Source: Thereva unica
Lineage: Eukaryota; Arthropoda; Insecta; Diptera; Therevidae
NCBI GenBank assembly: GCA_949987705.1
Contig: OX465282.1
Span: forward strand, 94,538,070 to 94,602,069
Length of the DNA: 64,000 nt
Direction of reading: 5' to 3'
Positions within the stretch are counted from its first letter, which is position 1. Every line of letters starts with the position of its first letter. The notes beneath the pieces are model-generated. The model was not told the DNA's origin, made no database searches, and saw only the letters and a program-made list of their open reading frames with translations. This document shows positions 54,861-64,000 of the stretch, piece by piece. Position numbers and translations under genes: made by a program.

Positions 54861-56289
54861 ATTCTGAGGCGAATAGTTACAACTACTACCAAATGGTGGT
54901 CGCTTCGACCTGCAATGCCTTTCTAACTGAGAATGTAGACTTTGGTATTAAATTACTGTAAATTTGAGTTTATTACCTTAACCATTCACCATTTTTCTAG
55001 ACAATCTCGAATTTAATATTCTTCATAAAACATAATAAAATTCCAGCAGAAATGATCAGCCTGGATTGCAGCCTCATATTACCGCTGGTACATTATCCGG
55101 AAGCAAGCTTTAATATAATTTCCATATCACTTAGTAGATCCTTCCTCCTTGCATGATGGCCACATTAAATAAACGGTCTAAATAGAACACGACTGCTAGT
55201 GCATGAATAAAATTCGCTTTAAAATAGAATAAAGCGACATTTTGTTATCGTTGCATTAAACCCCACTTTATAGAGATATTCTTTTTAGCTTATTACATTC
55301 AAGCTGTTCACTTAGAAGTCCCCATCTACGCCCCTGCTCCCAGTCTAAAAGGTACTTACCTTAACTCCATTCTCAAGAATAAGAGTTTTCATTCGAATTA
55401 AATAAATGTAGCAGAACCGATAAGATAAACTCGCATCTCACTGTCACTGCTGATTTCAGTTATGCTTGTCTTTTACCTGAAGTGGAATGCAGGCATCCAC
55501 CTTTGCGACGTCATCGTATTATAGCAGCAAAAAAAAAAACATTATATATAAAAATATATATGTAAAAACAAATTTACGTACTCTAGTGATGAGGATGTAA
55601 CCCGTATCCTGTGCTTAACATCGTTGAAGAAAAATCCTTGCTAAATGAAGTTAGAGCTTATTTTTTCTGTTTATCTTAACGAGATGTGCAGAAAAGGGAG
55701 AAGTAAAATTGTTTTTTATTACACGGCACCCACCCCTGCTGCTGCTTATGTATTCATCGGTTCCTTGAAATTGCAATTTTGGGTATAAACTGGAAATTTT
55801 TAACGAGAAACTGTGGAAATTTTATTAAAGGCTAATTTTAAAATGGGGGAGAAAAAAAGCGAATTGTTTTTTTTTTCTTTTCCTTCTCCTCTAGAAATAA
55901 CAGAAGAGAAGCGGAAAATAATGGAGTTTTAAGAGTGCAAGTTGAGATCGAAAAAAATCTCACCCTCACATCCTTTCATATATAAATAATATTTTATTTA
56001 GGTAATGCGCTTTCAAAGTAGTTCAACTGTAACCCTTCCGAAGTTTTGCTGATGTTGGAATAAATTCGATTTTGTTGTGATTTTATGTTAAAAGGGCACC
56101 AAAAGGGTGGGAATGTGAAACTTGATAGAGGATATGCATCTAGATCAGATATGAGATGTCTCACACTCTTCTGCCTCTATTCCTAGACGCTAGACTAGCC
56201 TTCCAGTGGTGGTCTTGATAACTTGCAAGGGAGGTTGAGTGAAGGTGGAAATTTGTTAGCAGATGTAAACAAATTTCAGACTTCTCTAC
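54861..56289. other. No gene seen
   Basis: AT-rich sequence with A- and T-runs (55530, 55865). No coding or repeat-end signal found. Confidence 0.4.
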
Positions 56290-56556
56290 AAATGCTTTTT
56301 GTATATGGCAGGTCTAACTTAAGGAATGACCCTTTGCACTGCCAATCCGTCATGTTATTAGTCCCGTCATGGTGCAACGTCTAGTAGTAAGCTCAATGCG
56401 AGGGATAGAACAGGTTTTGAGGAACCCAGGAGGATATTGAAGGAGATGCGATGAACTTTCGGATGTTCCAGAAGTTCGGAAATACATACTTATCATCAAA
56501 GATTGTTTCACAGTCGAGTTGTTCCATTGCACTCCTAGCTAATAACGTATCGAGCT
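56290..56556 (-). pseudogene. Jockey-type RT C-terminal fragment, target of the LOA insertion
   Basis: On the minus strand VFPNFWNIRKF lies near 56445-56490, the FPxxYNIxxF block also seen at 9475-9690 and 17830-17990. DNA similarity to those copies (GGTGCAACGTCTAGTAGTAAG, GAAGTTCGGAAATACA) supports a common family. It probably resumes after the LOA element at about 61365-61450. Confidence 0.5.
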
Positions 56557-56682
56557 GGGGGGTAAAATCGAACCGTCACCTCCTCGTGGGGCCCCTGGAT
56601 AACCAATTAACGACGGTAGTAGGGATCAGACCCTTAAAAGCCTACCAAGCCAAGATGTACATGTCATCGTGTCGAGGGCTGC

Positions 56683-57909
56683 ATGGCAGTGGGTAATGCT
56701 GCACTGTCCCTAACGATCTCCTCTGGGCACCGGGCGCACCCAGTTGTATTTAGCCTTATCCTGATATGGAGGCTCTGTCAGGATGGACCTTTCCTTTCCT
56801 GTCATACTCGTGGGACTTTCATGGACCAAACAATAATTAAAAAATCAGACGAAGAAGAAAGTTGTGAGTCTGATGCAATAAGCATCAGCTCAGAGCTGGA
56901 GAGGGATCTCTTTGGAGGTACCTCGTCCAGCACAGAAGCTTCGGCTTCTCAATCAACAACACTGCCCCAGGCAGCTGGTGGCAATGTTGTTGAAGAAATA
57001 ACTGCCAAGGTTGTCGGCATGACCGTGCAACCTAGCAAGAAGAAATCTGGTGCTGCCAAGAGGAAGAGGGCCAGGGAACATAAGGCCGCAGCGGAATTGG
57101 GTTGCTCCACGGAGCACACCCGAGTCCCACATGTGGAACTTACTTCCCAACAAACCAAAGGCAGGACAGTGGTCAGAACGGGGGGCTCCAAGGAGCAGAC
57201 CCGGACGGCCACTGTACTGCCAGAAGTTTCCGGGCCCAACGTAAAACTGGTAGCACCAACTCCTACAACTTCTAGGGGGCTATGTCCTATGCCGGACCCA
57301 ACTGACGCGCTGCCAAAATGGCAGCGGTCAGAGGATTCCCCGGCTGGGCAGGGACCCCAGAAGAAGACTAAAAGGGGGGAGTCGCAAGAACCCTGATACC
57401 GGGACAAGTTGGCTGGGATCACCATGGCAGTGGTCCTGGACAACTATCCCGAAGGCAAATTGACGGAGAAGCATTCCTCCTCTATCTGCGATGCCATCCT
57501 GAGTGAAGTGGACAAAAGTCGTAAAGGCGATTGCCCGCCTCAGTTTTTAGGTGTGAAGGCGGCAGGGGGTCTCGTTAACATCACCTGCGCCAACGAACCC
57601 ACCAGCCAATGGCTGACAAATGCTGTCAGCAAGCTGCAGGTGTGGGAAGGGGCCAACTTCAAATTAATCGAGGAAAAGGCCCTTCCTAAATACAAGCAGA
57701 TCGCATTCTGGGTTCCTAACGATGTTAGGGAACCGGAACAGGTGTTCTGCAGGTTGGAAATTCAGAACCAGCGAATTGAGGTGACCTCTTGGCAAGTGAT
57801 GGGTAGGAAGGTGGACCAGAACGGTCAAACTCTTGCCCTTAGCATTGACGAGAGGTCACTCACGCAGCTTAAAGAGCAGGGCATGTCTCTATTCTACGGC
57901 TTCGGCTAA
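56683..57909 (+). pseudogene. LOA ORF1 (Gag-like, DUF4780-type) with one in-frame stop
   Basis: The reading frame runs from ATG 56683 (or the more likely ATG 56821) to 57909 with a single TGA at 57394-57396. The N-terminal part is acidic then basic and disordered (DEEESCESDAISISSELER; KKKSGAAKRKRAREHK). The part after the stop begins TMAVVLDNYPEGKLTE and contains YKQIAFWVPNDV, CRLEIQNQRIEVTSWQVM and LALSIDERS. This is the folded domain often annotated DUF4780 in LOA-type ORF1 proteins. Since the frame is kept on both sides, the stop is either a point mutation or, less likely, read through. No zinc knuckles are visible. Confidence 0.8.
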
Positions 57910-57979
57910 ATTAGAGTCAAGGAGATTGGCTCAAAAAAGGAGACTCCTGTTGGCTCACAACAGCAGGAACAACCCCAGG

Positions 57980-59100
57980 ATGCGGGTGATACAGTACAAC
58001 ACAGTAGGGCTGCCTCGGTAGTCCTTTGCAAGGTGCTGGCCACCCAAGTTATTGACGTGTACAGGAGCCATGGGTAAGTAACGGTGCTATACAGGGCTTG
58101 CGGGCAGCCGGCTACAGCATTGCATGCAGTGATGTGGACGGCGACCCTCGGACCTGTGTAGTTTACAATAAAAACACCAACTGCTTTCCTCTCAGAGATA
58201 AATCGTCGAGAGACCTGGCAGTGGTGAAGATACAGATTAACAGGGGGAAACAAGAGCATGATTATCTTATGCTCGGCATACCTCCCCTACGATTCCAGAG
58301 ACCCACCACCGTCCAAAGAACTCAAGGATATCGTGGGTCACTCTAACAGGAGCGGTCTGCAGATCATCATAGGATGTGATGCGAATGCCCATCATGATGC
58401 CTGGGGTAGCAGTGGAGTGAACAAAAGGGGTGAATACCTTTTTGATTACCTCTTAACTACTAACCTGGACATATTAAATCGCGGCACGGATCCTACCTTC
58501 GACAACGGTAGGAGACGTGAGGTTATAGACATCACGCTAGCTACTCAACAAGTTGCCACTTACGTGAGTGACTGGCGGGTCTCAGATGAGCCATCGTGCT
58601 CAGACCATAGACACATTTACTTTATGGTGGGTGAGTCTTTGGAAAGTGTGAGTACATATAGGAATGCTAGATATACGAACTGGACAGACTTTCGGGGCGA
58701 ACTCAGTAGCGTATTGAAGGGTTCCATGCACTCAATCAAATCTACGATGGATGTAGAACTATCCGCGGACTTCTTTACGGGGGCGATTACTGCTGCTTAC
58801 AACAATAACTGCCCCGTTTTGATGGAGATGCGTAACAGGAAAACTCCATGGTGGAATAACGAGCTCTACAAGTTGAGATCCGCTACGAGGAAGTTTTCCA
58901 ACACAGCTAAGAAGAGCGGCAACTGGGAGAGTTATAAAAGCTCGCTTACCAACTATAATAGGGCGATCAGACGAGCAAAAAGAAATAGCTGGAGGAATTT
59001 TAGCAAGTGTCGAAGACATTCGAGACTCAGCAAAAATCTACAAAGCTTTATTAAAGGGCTTTTCGGGAGATCTTGGATCTATCAGGAGAGCTGATGGCTC
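57980..59100 (+). pseudogene. LOA ORF2, endonuclease part
   Basis: ATG 57980 opens MRVIQYNTVGLPR and meets a stop. The continuation is in other frames: TCVVYNKNTNCFPLRD (58150-58200) and then a long frame 58258-59094. The latter has IIIGCDANAHHDAWGSS, DILNRGTDPTF, EVIDITLATQ and SDHRHIYF, giving the N/D, D and SDH residues of an EEP endonuclease. The frame then runs through the basic linker before the RT. At least two frameshifts (near 58255 and 59060) and several stops are present. Confidence 0.88.
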
Positions 59101-61240
59101 TTTCACACAATCTAGGGAAGAAACCTTGACAATATTGCTCCAGGCACAACCATTTACTCAAATGGGAACACAACTTCTGCTGGGCAGCCAACAGGCCCAC
59201 TTTCTAAAGTGTCCAAAGTGGCCTGGACAGAAGTAAACACCGTGTTTAACCACGAAGCAATTAGGGAGGCGATTAGATCGTTCAAACCATACAAGTCCCC
59301 TGGAACAGATGGAATCTATCCCATTCTGCTACAGGAGGGTTGCGACCTAGTCACTCCCTTATTATGCAAAATATTCAGGGCTTCCTTCGCACATGGTTAC
59401 ATCCCATCTGTCTGGAGGAACGTCAACATAACATTTATACCTAAGCCAGGGTGTTCGGATTACACTTTGACTAGGTCTTTCAGGCCGATAAGTCTCTCGT
59501 CTTTTGCCTTGAGGGCAATAGAGAAAATTGTCGACCGGGCGATAAGGGAAACTTATCTTCAGCGCCCACCACTAAGCACCTATCAGCATGCGTACCAGAC
59601 GGGCAAGTCCACTGAGACAGTACTGCACAATCTGGTGCTCAAGCTGGAATACGCAGCTCTAAACAAAGGAGTTGCTCTGACGGCCTTCCTCGATATCGAG
59701 GGAGCCTTCGACAATACATCCTTCGATACTATAGCTAGGGCTCTAAGTAGACGCGGTCTAAGTAGCATATTCTGCAACTGGATTGACTCTATGCTGAGAA
59801 CTCGCAAACTAATGGTCTCTCATGTTGAGGGGTCTCTGGAGGGCACTATAACAAAAGGTTGCCCGCAGGGAGGAGTTTTATCTCCACTTCTCTGGTGCCT
59901 TGTTCTAGATGAACTCCTAGAGCTGCTCAACGGTCGGAACATTTTCGCCCAAGGTTACGCTGACGATGTCTTCATAGTAGTTACAGGTGAAACTGAAGGA
60001 GTCATGTCAAGGTGCCTACTGCAGGCACTAGATTTGGTCTCTAGCTGGTGCGAAAGCGTTTGTCTAAAAGTCAATACCGACAAAACGATTCTGGTTCCTT
60101 TCACCAGGAAACGATCACTACCGGGAATTTGGGAACCTACATTCGCAGGCAGAACTATAGGCTTTTCACAACAAGCCAAATATTTAGGAGTGACGCTAGA
60201 TGCCAAGCTTAACTGGAACCAGCATATGGACACTCTGATGAGTAGAACGCGCAGATCCCTGTGGGCTTGCCGCAGAGCTTGTGGTTCCACCTGGGGTTTG
60301 CAACCAAAAACCATGTATTGGATATACACCACCATCATTAGGCCCATGGTAACTTATGGAGCTTTAGTTTGGTGGCACAGAACGAAACTTACGGGTTCCA
60401 TTACCAATTTAAGCAAAATTCAAAGAATGGCCTGCCTCTCCATCACTCGGGCCATCCGCACTTCCCCGACGGCATTGCTGGAGACTCTCCTCAATTTAGT
60501 ACCCCTTCACCTTGAGGTAGAGAAGTCCGCCATAAACGCGACGCTGCGGCTGAAAGCGAATGGTCACTTGGGTGCTGGTCTTGGGCGAGGACATTTTATA
60601 ATAATCAACATCATAGAAGATATTCCGGAAGCGGAGATGCTGTCGGACAGCATGCCCTTTAAAATTTCAAAATTTGAGCAACCTTCTGTGCACATACAGG
60701 ATAGGCTAACCTGGACTTTTCCTAAAGTATTGCCGGGCGGACTAGTATGGTACACGGATGGCTCTAAAACGGAGACAGGTGTAGGCGCCGGAATCTGGAG
60801 TGAAAGCCCCAGATTTAGCCGGGCGATAAGCCTAGGCACTCTAGTAACTGTCTTTCAAGCAGAGGTGTACGCTATTCTGGCATGCACTTATGAGAACTTA
60901 TAAAGAGCCTACCAAAATAAACGGATTTTTTTCTTCTGTGATAGCCAAGCGGCAATTAGAGCGATAAGGTCCCGTAGGACCCAGTCGAAATTAGTTTGGG
61001 ACTGCCAACGTGCTCTTCATGACTTGGGTGTTCTCAATTAAATTACCCTTGTCTGGGTCCCGGGTCACCGGGCCTTCAAAGGCAGCGACAGTGCGGATGC
61101 CCTAGCTAAACAGGGCTCTGATATTGCATTCATTGGTCCACAGCCGGCTATTGGGGCACCTTCCAGCTTGCTGCAAAGGGCCCTGTCCGATCGGACTTTG
61201 ATGAAACATACTGAACGCTGAAGGTCTGCGCCTGGACTAG
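59101..61240 (+). pseudogene. LOA ORF2, reverse transcriptase and RNase H
   Basis: Open from 59209 to a TAA at 60901 (564 residues). The RT motifs are complete: YKSPGTDGIYP, FRPISLSSFALRAIEKIV, motif A FLDIEGAFDNTSFD, motif B GCPQGGVLSPLLWCLVLDE and motif C GYADDVFIVV. A thumb follows (YLGVTLDAKLNWNQHMD) and YGALVWW. RNase H begins at WYTDGSKTETGVG and has FQAEVYAI. After the TAA it continues in the same frame with FFCDSQAAIRAI, a second TAA (61039) and WVPGHRAFKGSDSADALAKQ, so D, E, D, H/D can all be traced. The end is divergent from about 61200 and no zinc finger follows. An upstream frameshift near 59145 separates it from the endonuclease linker. Confidence 0.92.
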
Positions 61241-61327
61241 CCAACTCTAAGCTGTTCCTTCCTGTGCCGTCTCCTAAGACGGGGCTGTAGCCAAATTAAT
61301 GGCCGCAGTACCTTTGGACCTCACACA

Positions 61328-61351
61328 AGAAAAAAAAGAAAGAAAAAAAAA
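61328..61351 (+). other. A-rich 3' tail of the LOA element
   Basis: GAAAAAAAAGAAAGAAAAAA-type tail immediately before the 3' copy of the target duplication. Confidence 0.8.
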
Positions 61352-61364
61352 AACGTATCGAGTT

Positions 61365-61949
61365 ACCTAATCTGATGGTCTGTAGGCAAGAGAGCATTTA
61401 TTTCGACCGAACAATCGCTGAGGGTGTAACCTGGATGAAAGGGTCGATGGATGATAAAGCAAATGACGTCGTCACCTATAAGTTTAAGTAGCCTACACTA
61501 TGAGCCTATCTAGGTCACTTTTCGAAAATCAATAAAAAGTATTCTACGATAGGGCCTATATTGGTTTCATTGAATATTACAACCTAAGCCAAGACCGTCG
61601 CTAATACAAGCCTGGAAGTAGGCTTTTTGTATGTGTTAATGGTAGGCTCAAAATCTGAGGTTTTAGCAAAAATTTACATATATGGCACGGTGTAAGCATT
61701 CCGTATTTTATTTTTCACTAAAAAGGGAAAAATAATAGGATTATCAGTGATTAGTTGTAGTCAGGGGCGAACGGCTAACACAGACCTCGGAAGGTGGTGA
61801 GACCCGATTTGTCACTTCTGTCAAAATCTGAGAAGATTCACTGCAGACAAACACCTAGCAGATCCGTTAGTAAGTCCTAATTCCACCTCCCCGCGGTGCT
61901 AATGGGAGACGGGCGAATGGTGAGAGTTTCAAGTCGGTTGATAGCGACA
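61365..61949. other. No gene; flank of the LOA insertion
   Basis: The first ~90 bases probably continue the Jockey-type fragment of 56290-56556 (compare 9660-9730). The remainder is unassigned. Confidence 0.35.
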
Positions 61950-62800
61950 ACAACTTCGTAACCGTAATGTTCACCAACGATAGCGCCGTCTTCGCCGACA
62001 CGAATACTGAAGCAACGGACATCTTATACGACATTTCCGGTATCGCTCAGTCATACAGCTTAAAAATCAATGCGGAAAAGACCAAAGTGCTCGCAACGGA
62101 CGTATCGAGGGCCAGTGTTCACCTCGATGCAACCCATATCGAACAGGTTCCGAGGTTCAAATATTTGCGCTCATTGGTTGAGGAAACAAAGGTAGCAACG
62201 ACGGCCGACGTTCACAGCCGCATCGGCCAGGCAACATAAACATTAGCCTCGCTTAAGTGGTGCATATGGAAACGAACAAATATTTCCATGAAAACAGAAG
62301 TACCGCTTTACCGAACGTTGATCCTTCCCATTTTTCTTTATGGATCTGAAACGTGGACACTGCTCGAACCGGCGTCAAGAAACTCGAGGTCTTCCAAATG
62401 CGATGCTTGAGGCAGATCCTCGGTATCTCATTTCGCGACCGCCTTCGAAACAGGACAATTTTACAAAGATGCGATCAGTAGACACTGATCAAAGAAAAAA
62501 TGCAAAAAACGTCGACTAAGTTGGTTTGGACATGTTTGTCGAATGCATGATAACCGCTTGCCACGTATACTTCACTGGCGAGACCGTCTTACAGACTCGA
62601 GAATTCTGCGATCGGCACCGAAGAAAACCTGGCTAAATAATATCTAGGGTGACCTAAAGAAGCAACGATAATCAGTTGCCGAGACTCGAGGCGTTGCCCA
62701 AAAACGGTATGAATGAAAACGAATCGAGAATAGAGTTCGAGACCCAGCGGCACCGACAGCAGCGAAGCCGTTGCGGGGACGTCCCGCTCGGACCGCCAGC
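61950..62800 (+). pseudogene. RTE-like RT, thumb and C-terminal region
   Basis: Starts in an altered motif C (TVMFTNDSAVFADT, where YADD-type sequence is expected) and goes on with YSLKINAEKTKVLATD and FKYLRSLVEETKV. After stops and a frameshift come LYGSETWTLLE, RRLSWFGHVCR and NRVRDPAAPTAAKPLRGR. It is the same family and order as 33740-34460 but without the MITE. Inactive. Confidence 0.8.
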
Positions 62801-62814
62801 TAACGGTCGGAGGA

Positions 62815-63525
62815 GACTTTAACGTCAATATCTTATCCTACAGCTCTCTGTGCAATAATTTCCTGGCTTTTTTTCAAAACTTTTGGTCTGAAGCCTGTCA
62901 ATGAAATTCCAACGTACTGTTAAACCTGGAATCCATTCTTGCCATACATCTTCTTCGAGTTGGATATAGGAAATGCTTTGTTTCATAACCAGAGCAGCCC
63001 ACCAAAACCCGAACTTCGCAATTGCAAGCAGCGTGAAGAAATCTCTCTCCTACCGTGATTATAAGGCCATTAACACTCCTGAGCTGTTACAAGAATGTTC
63101 CGTACTACCCTGGGACAATGTATTCTGCTTTCATGACATTCACGGCCAAGTAGCACACTTTAGCCTTCTGTGCAAGCACCTACTCGAGTCATTTGCTCCA
63201 ATCAAAATCAAACGCAAACTTCCCCTACTTCACCTTGATTCTCGTCTCAAATTAAACGTCTTATATCTGAGAGGGAATACTGAAACGGAAGTTGAGTTTA
63301 GGGCCTACAAAGCTGCAGGAATGTAGTTAACTCGACTATTCGCAAAACAAAATTAAAGTTCTTTTCGGATAAATTCAGTCCCATTATACCCTCGAGGAAA
63401 TTTTGAGCTTACGTAAAAATTTGGGGTCTATGGTGATGTTTGTGCAGCCCAGAGCAGACTTACTGCTAACCAACTAAACAACTATTTTACCACGGTAATT
63501 AATACTTCTAACAGTTTGTTTTAAT
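62815..63525 (+). pseudogene. Jockey-type ORF2 fragment: endonuclease end and pre-RT linker
   Basis: VGGDFNVNILSY at 62811-62846 is the EEP G-D-F-N motif. The frame 62973-63326 has LSYRDYKAINTPELLQECSV and QVAHFSLLCKHLLESFAPI, matching the helical linker between endonuclease and RT in insect Jockey-superfamily proteins. A later frame gives LTANQLNNYFTTVINTSN, the segment just before the RT. The RT itself does not follow. Stops and frameshifts separate the blocks. Confidence 0.7.
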
Positions 63526-64000
63526 TTAAAAAAATGAAAGAGTTAATCCTAGTTTTTTAATCCCATATCAATCACTGCATGATGGAAATTTAACCCTTTT
63601 CTATCCATAGCTAGATAAGCCCAGCCCAATCACTGTTCAAATTTTGCAATTTTAACCCCAACCGTCCCCTCCAACTCCCACAAAATGCAAACCAACCCCC
63701 GCATAAATACATTCAAAACCAATCAAAGCCCTCAAACAGTCTCACAACAAAAATATTTGATTAAGATTCAATTAATAAAACGTAATGATTTCATTTATAA
63801 TAAACCGAAGCGATAAACTTTTAGGATATCCAAAGCGCGAGAGGCGAGTGCGTACTAAAAAAGGAATATTCCGGGTTTTTTTGTAAAATATGTAAAGCCA
63901 AAAATAAATAGATAAATATTTGTCCCCGAGGGATATAACCGATATTCACCATCAACGAAATGGAAACTAAAGCTCCGCGTATGGATTTTGGTGCTGTGTT
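63526..64000. other. No gene seen
   Basis: AT- and C/A-rich sequence up to the window end; no recognised signal. Confidence 0.4.

Larger units (their letters stand above)
56557..61351 (+). mobile_element. LOA-like non-LTR retrotransposon, nearly full length, inactivated
   Basis: AACGTATCGAGCT (56544-56556) is repeated as AACGTATCGAGTT (61352-61364) right after an A-rich tail, a 13-bp target duplication with one change. This fixes both ends: a 4.8 kb unit starting GGGGGGTAAAATCG. It encodes an ORF1 with DUF4780-like sequence, then ORF2 with endonuclease, RT and RNase H. Several stops and frameshifts interrupt both. The zinc finger normally following RNase H is missing, probably by a small 3' deletion. 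Confidence 0.9.

Noticed and set aside
56949..57443. 164-residue minus-strand ORF
   Set aside because: It is the complement of LOA ORF1; the plus-strand frame carries the recognisable domain.
59955..60347. 130-residue minus-strand ORF
   Set aside because: Shadow of the LOA reverse transcriptase.

Overview
This is a 64 kb piece of a transposon-rich eukaryotic genome, almost certainly an insect and most likely a fly (Diptera). That rests on the mix of elements: a LOA-like non-LTR element with RNase H and a DUF4780-like ORF1, a Ty3/gypsy element of CsRn1 type with a tRNA-Trp-like primer site, RTE, Jockey-type and CR1/L2-type reverse transcriptases, hAT remnants, many inverted-repeat elements and a tRNA-derived SINE. 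The DNA is AT-rich, carries microsatellites and contains one 200-N assembly gap (48844-49043). I found no host gene I would defend. The weak candidates are an exon-like 81-bp block at 565-645 and unassigned ORFs at 30074-30361 and 32610-33008. The window reads as intergenic or intronic DNA built of nested insertions.

Left part (1-13 kb): an endonuclease-like ORF end at the window edge; an RNase H/zinc-finger tail of a non-LTR element; a 39-bp-TIR MITE; a two-copy exon-bearing repeat; a three-armed foldback cluster (5.3-6.9 kb); a 646-bp-arm palindrome whose arms look identical (10.16-11.57 kb); and a decayed hAT transposase (12.1-13.5 kb) interrupted by a MITE.

Centre-left (14-25 kb): an internally deleted CsRn1/gypsy element (14056-17099) with nearly identical 430-bp LTRs and one long RNase H-integrase ORF. 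It is followed by a hAT-type non-autonomous element (18105-19293) with an 8-bp target duplication. Next comes a four-level nest: a SINE split by a 5.0 kb TIR element (19514-24523, TSD TTATG), which contains a TA-flanked foldback (20296-22908), which contains an 876-bp MITE (20467-21342, TSD ATAAAGT).

Centre (25-44 kb): an AACCGACTT-type repeat with tRNA-like inserts (26.6-28.8 kb), a short MITE, an RTE tail broken by a MITE, two full-length SINE copies, an RTE reverse transcriptase with a mutated YADD box (35.7-37.2 kb), and a second RTE RT (41.66-42.84 kb) cut by another copy of the foldback, next to an internally deleted Jockey element.

Right part (44-64 kb): a CR1/L2-type element with a long open RT frame ending in the gap, inserted into a Jockey-type fragment; a stop-riddled RTE copy joined to an antisense RTE piece; an almost complete but inactivated LOA element (56557-61351) with a 13-bp target duplication; and further RTE and Jockey-type remains to the end. 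Long stretches at 2.4-4.1, 7.2-9.5, 24.8-26.6, 37.7-41.6, 44.3-47.0, 49.0-52.6 and 54.9-56.3 kb hold no recognisable gene.
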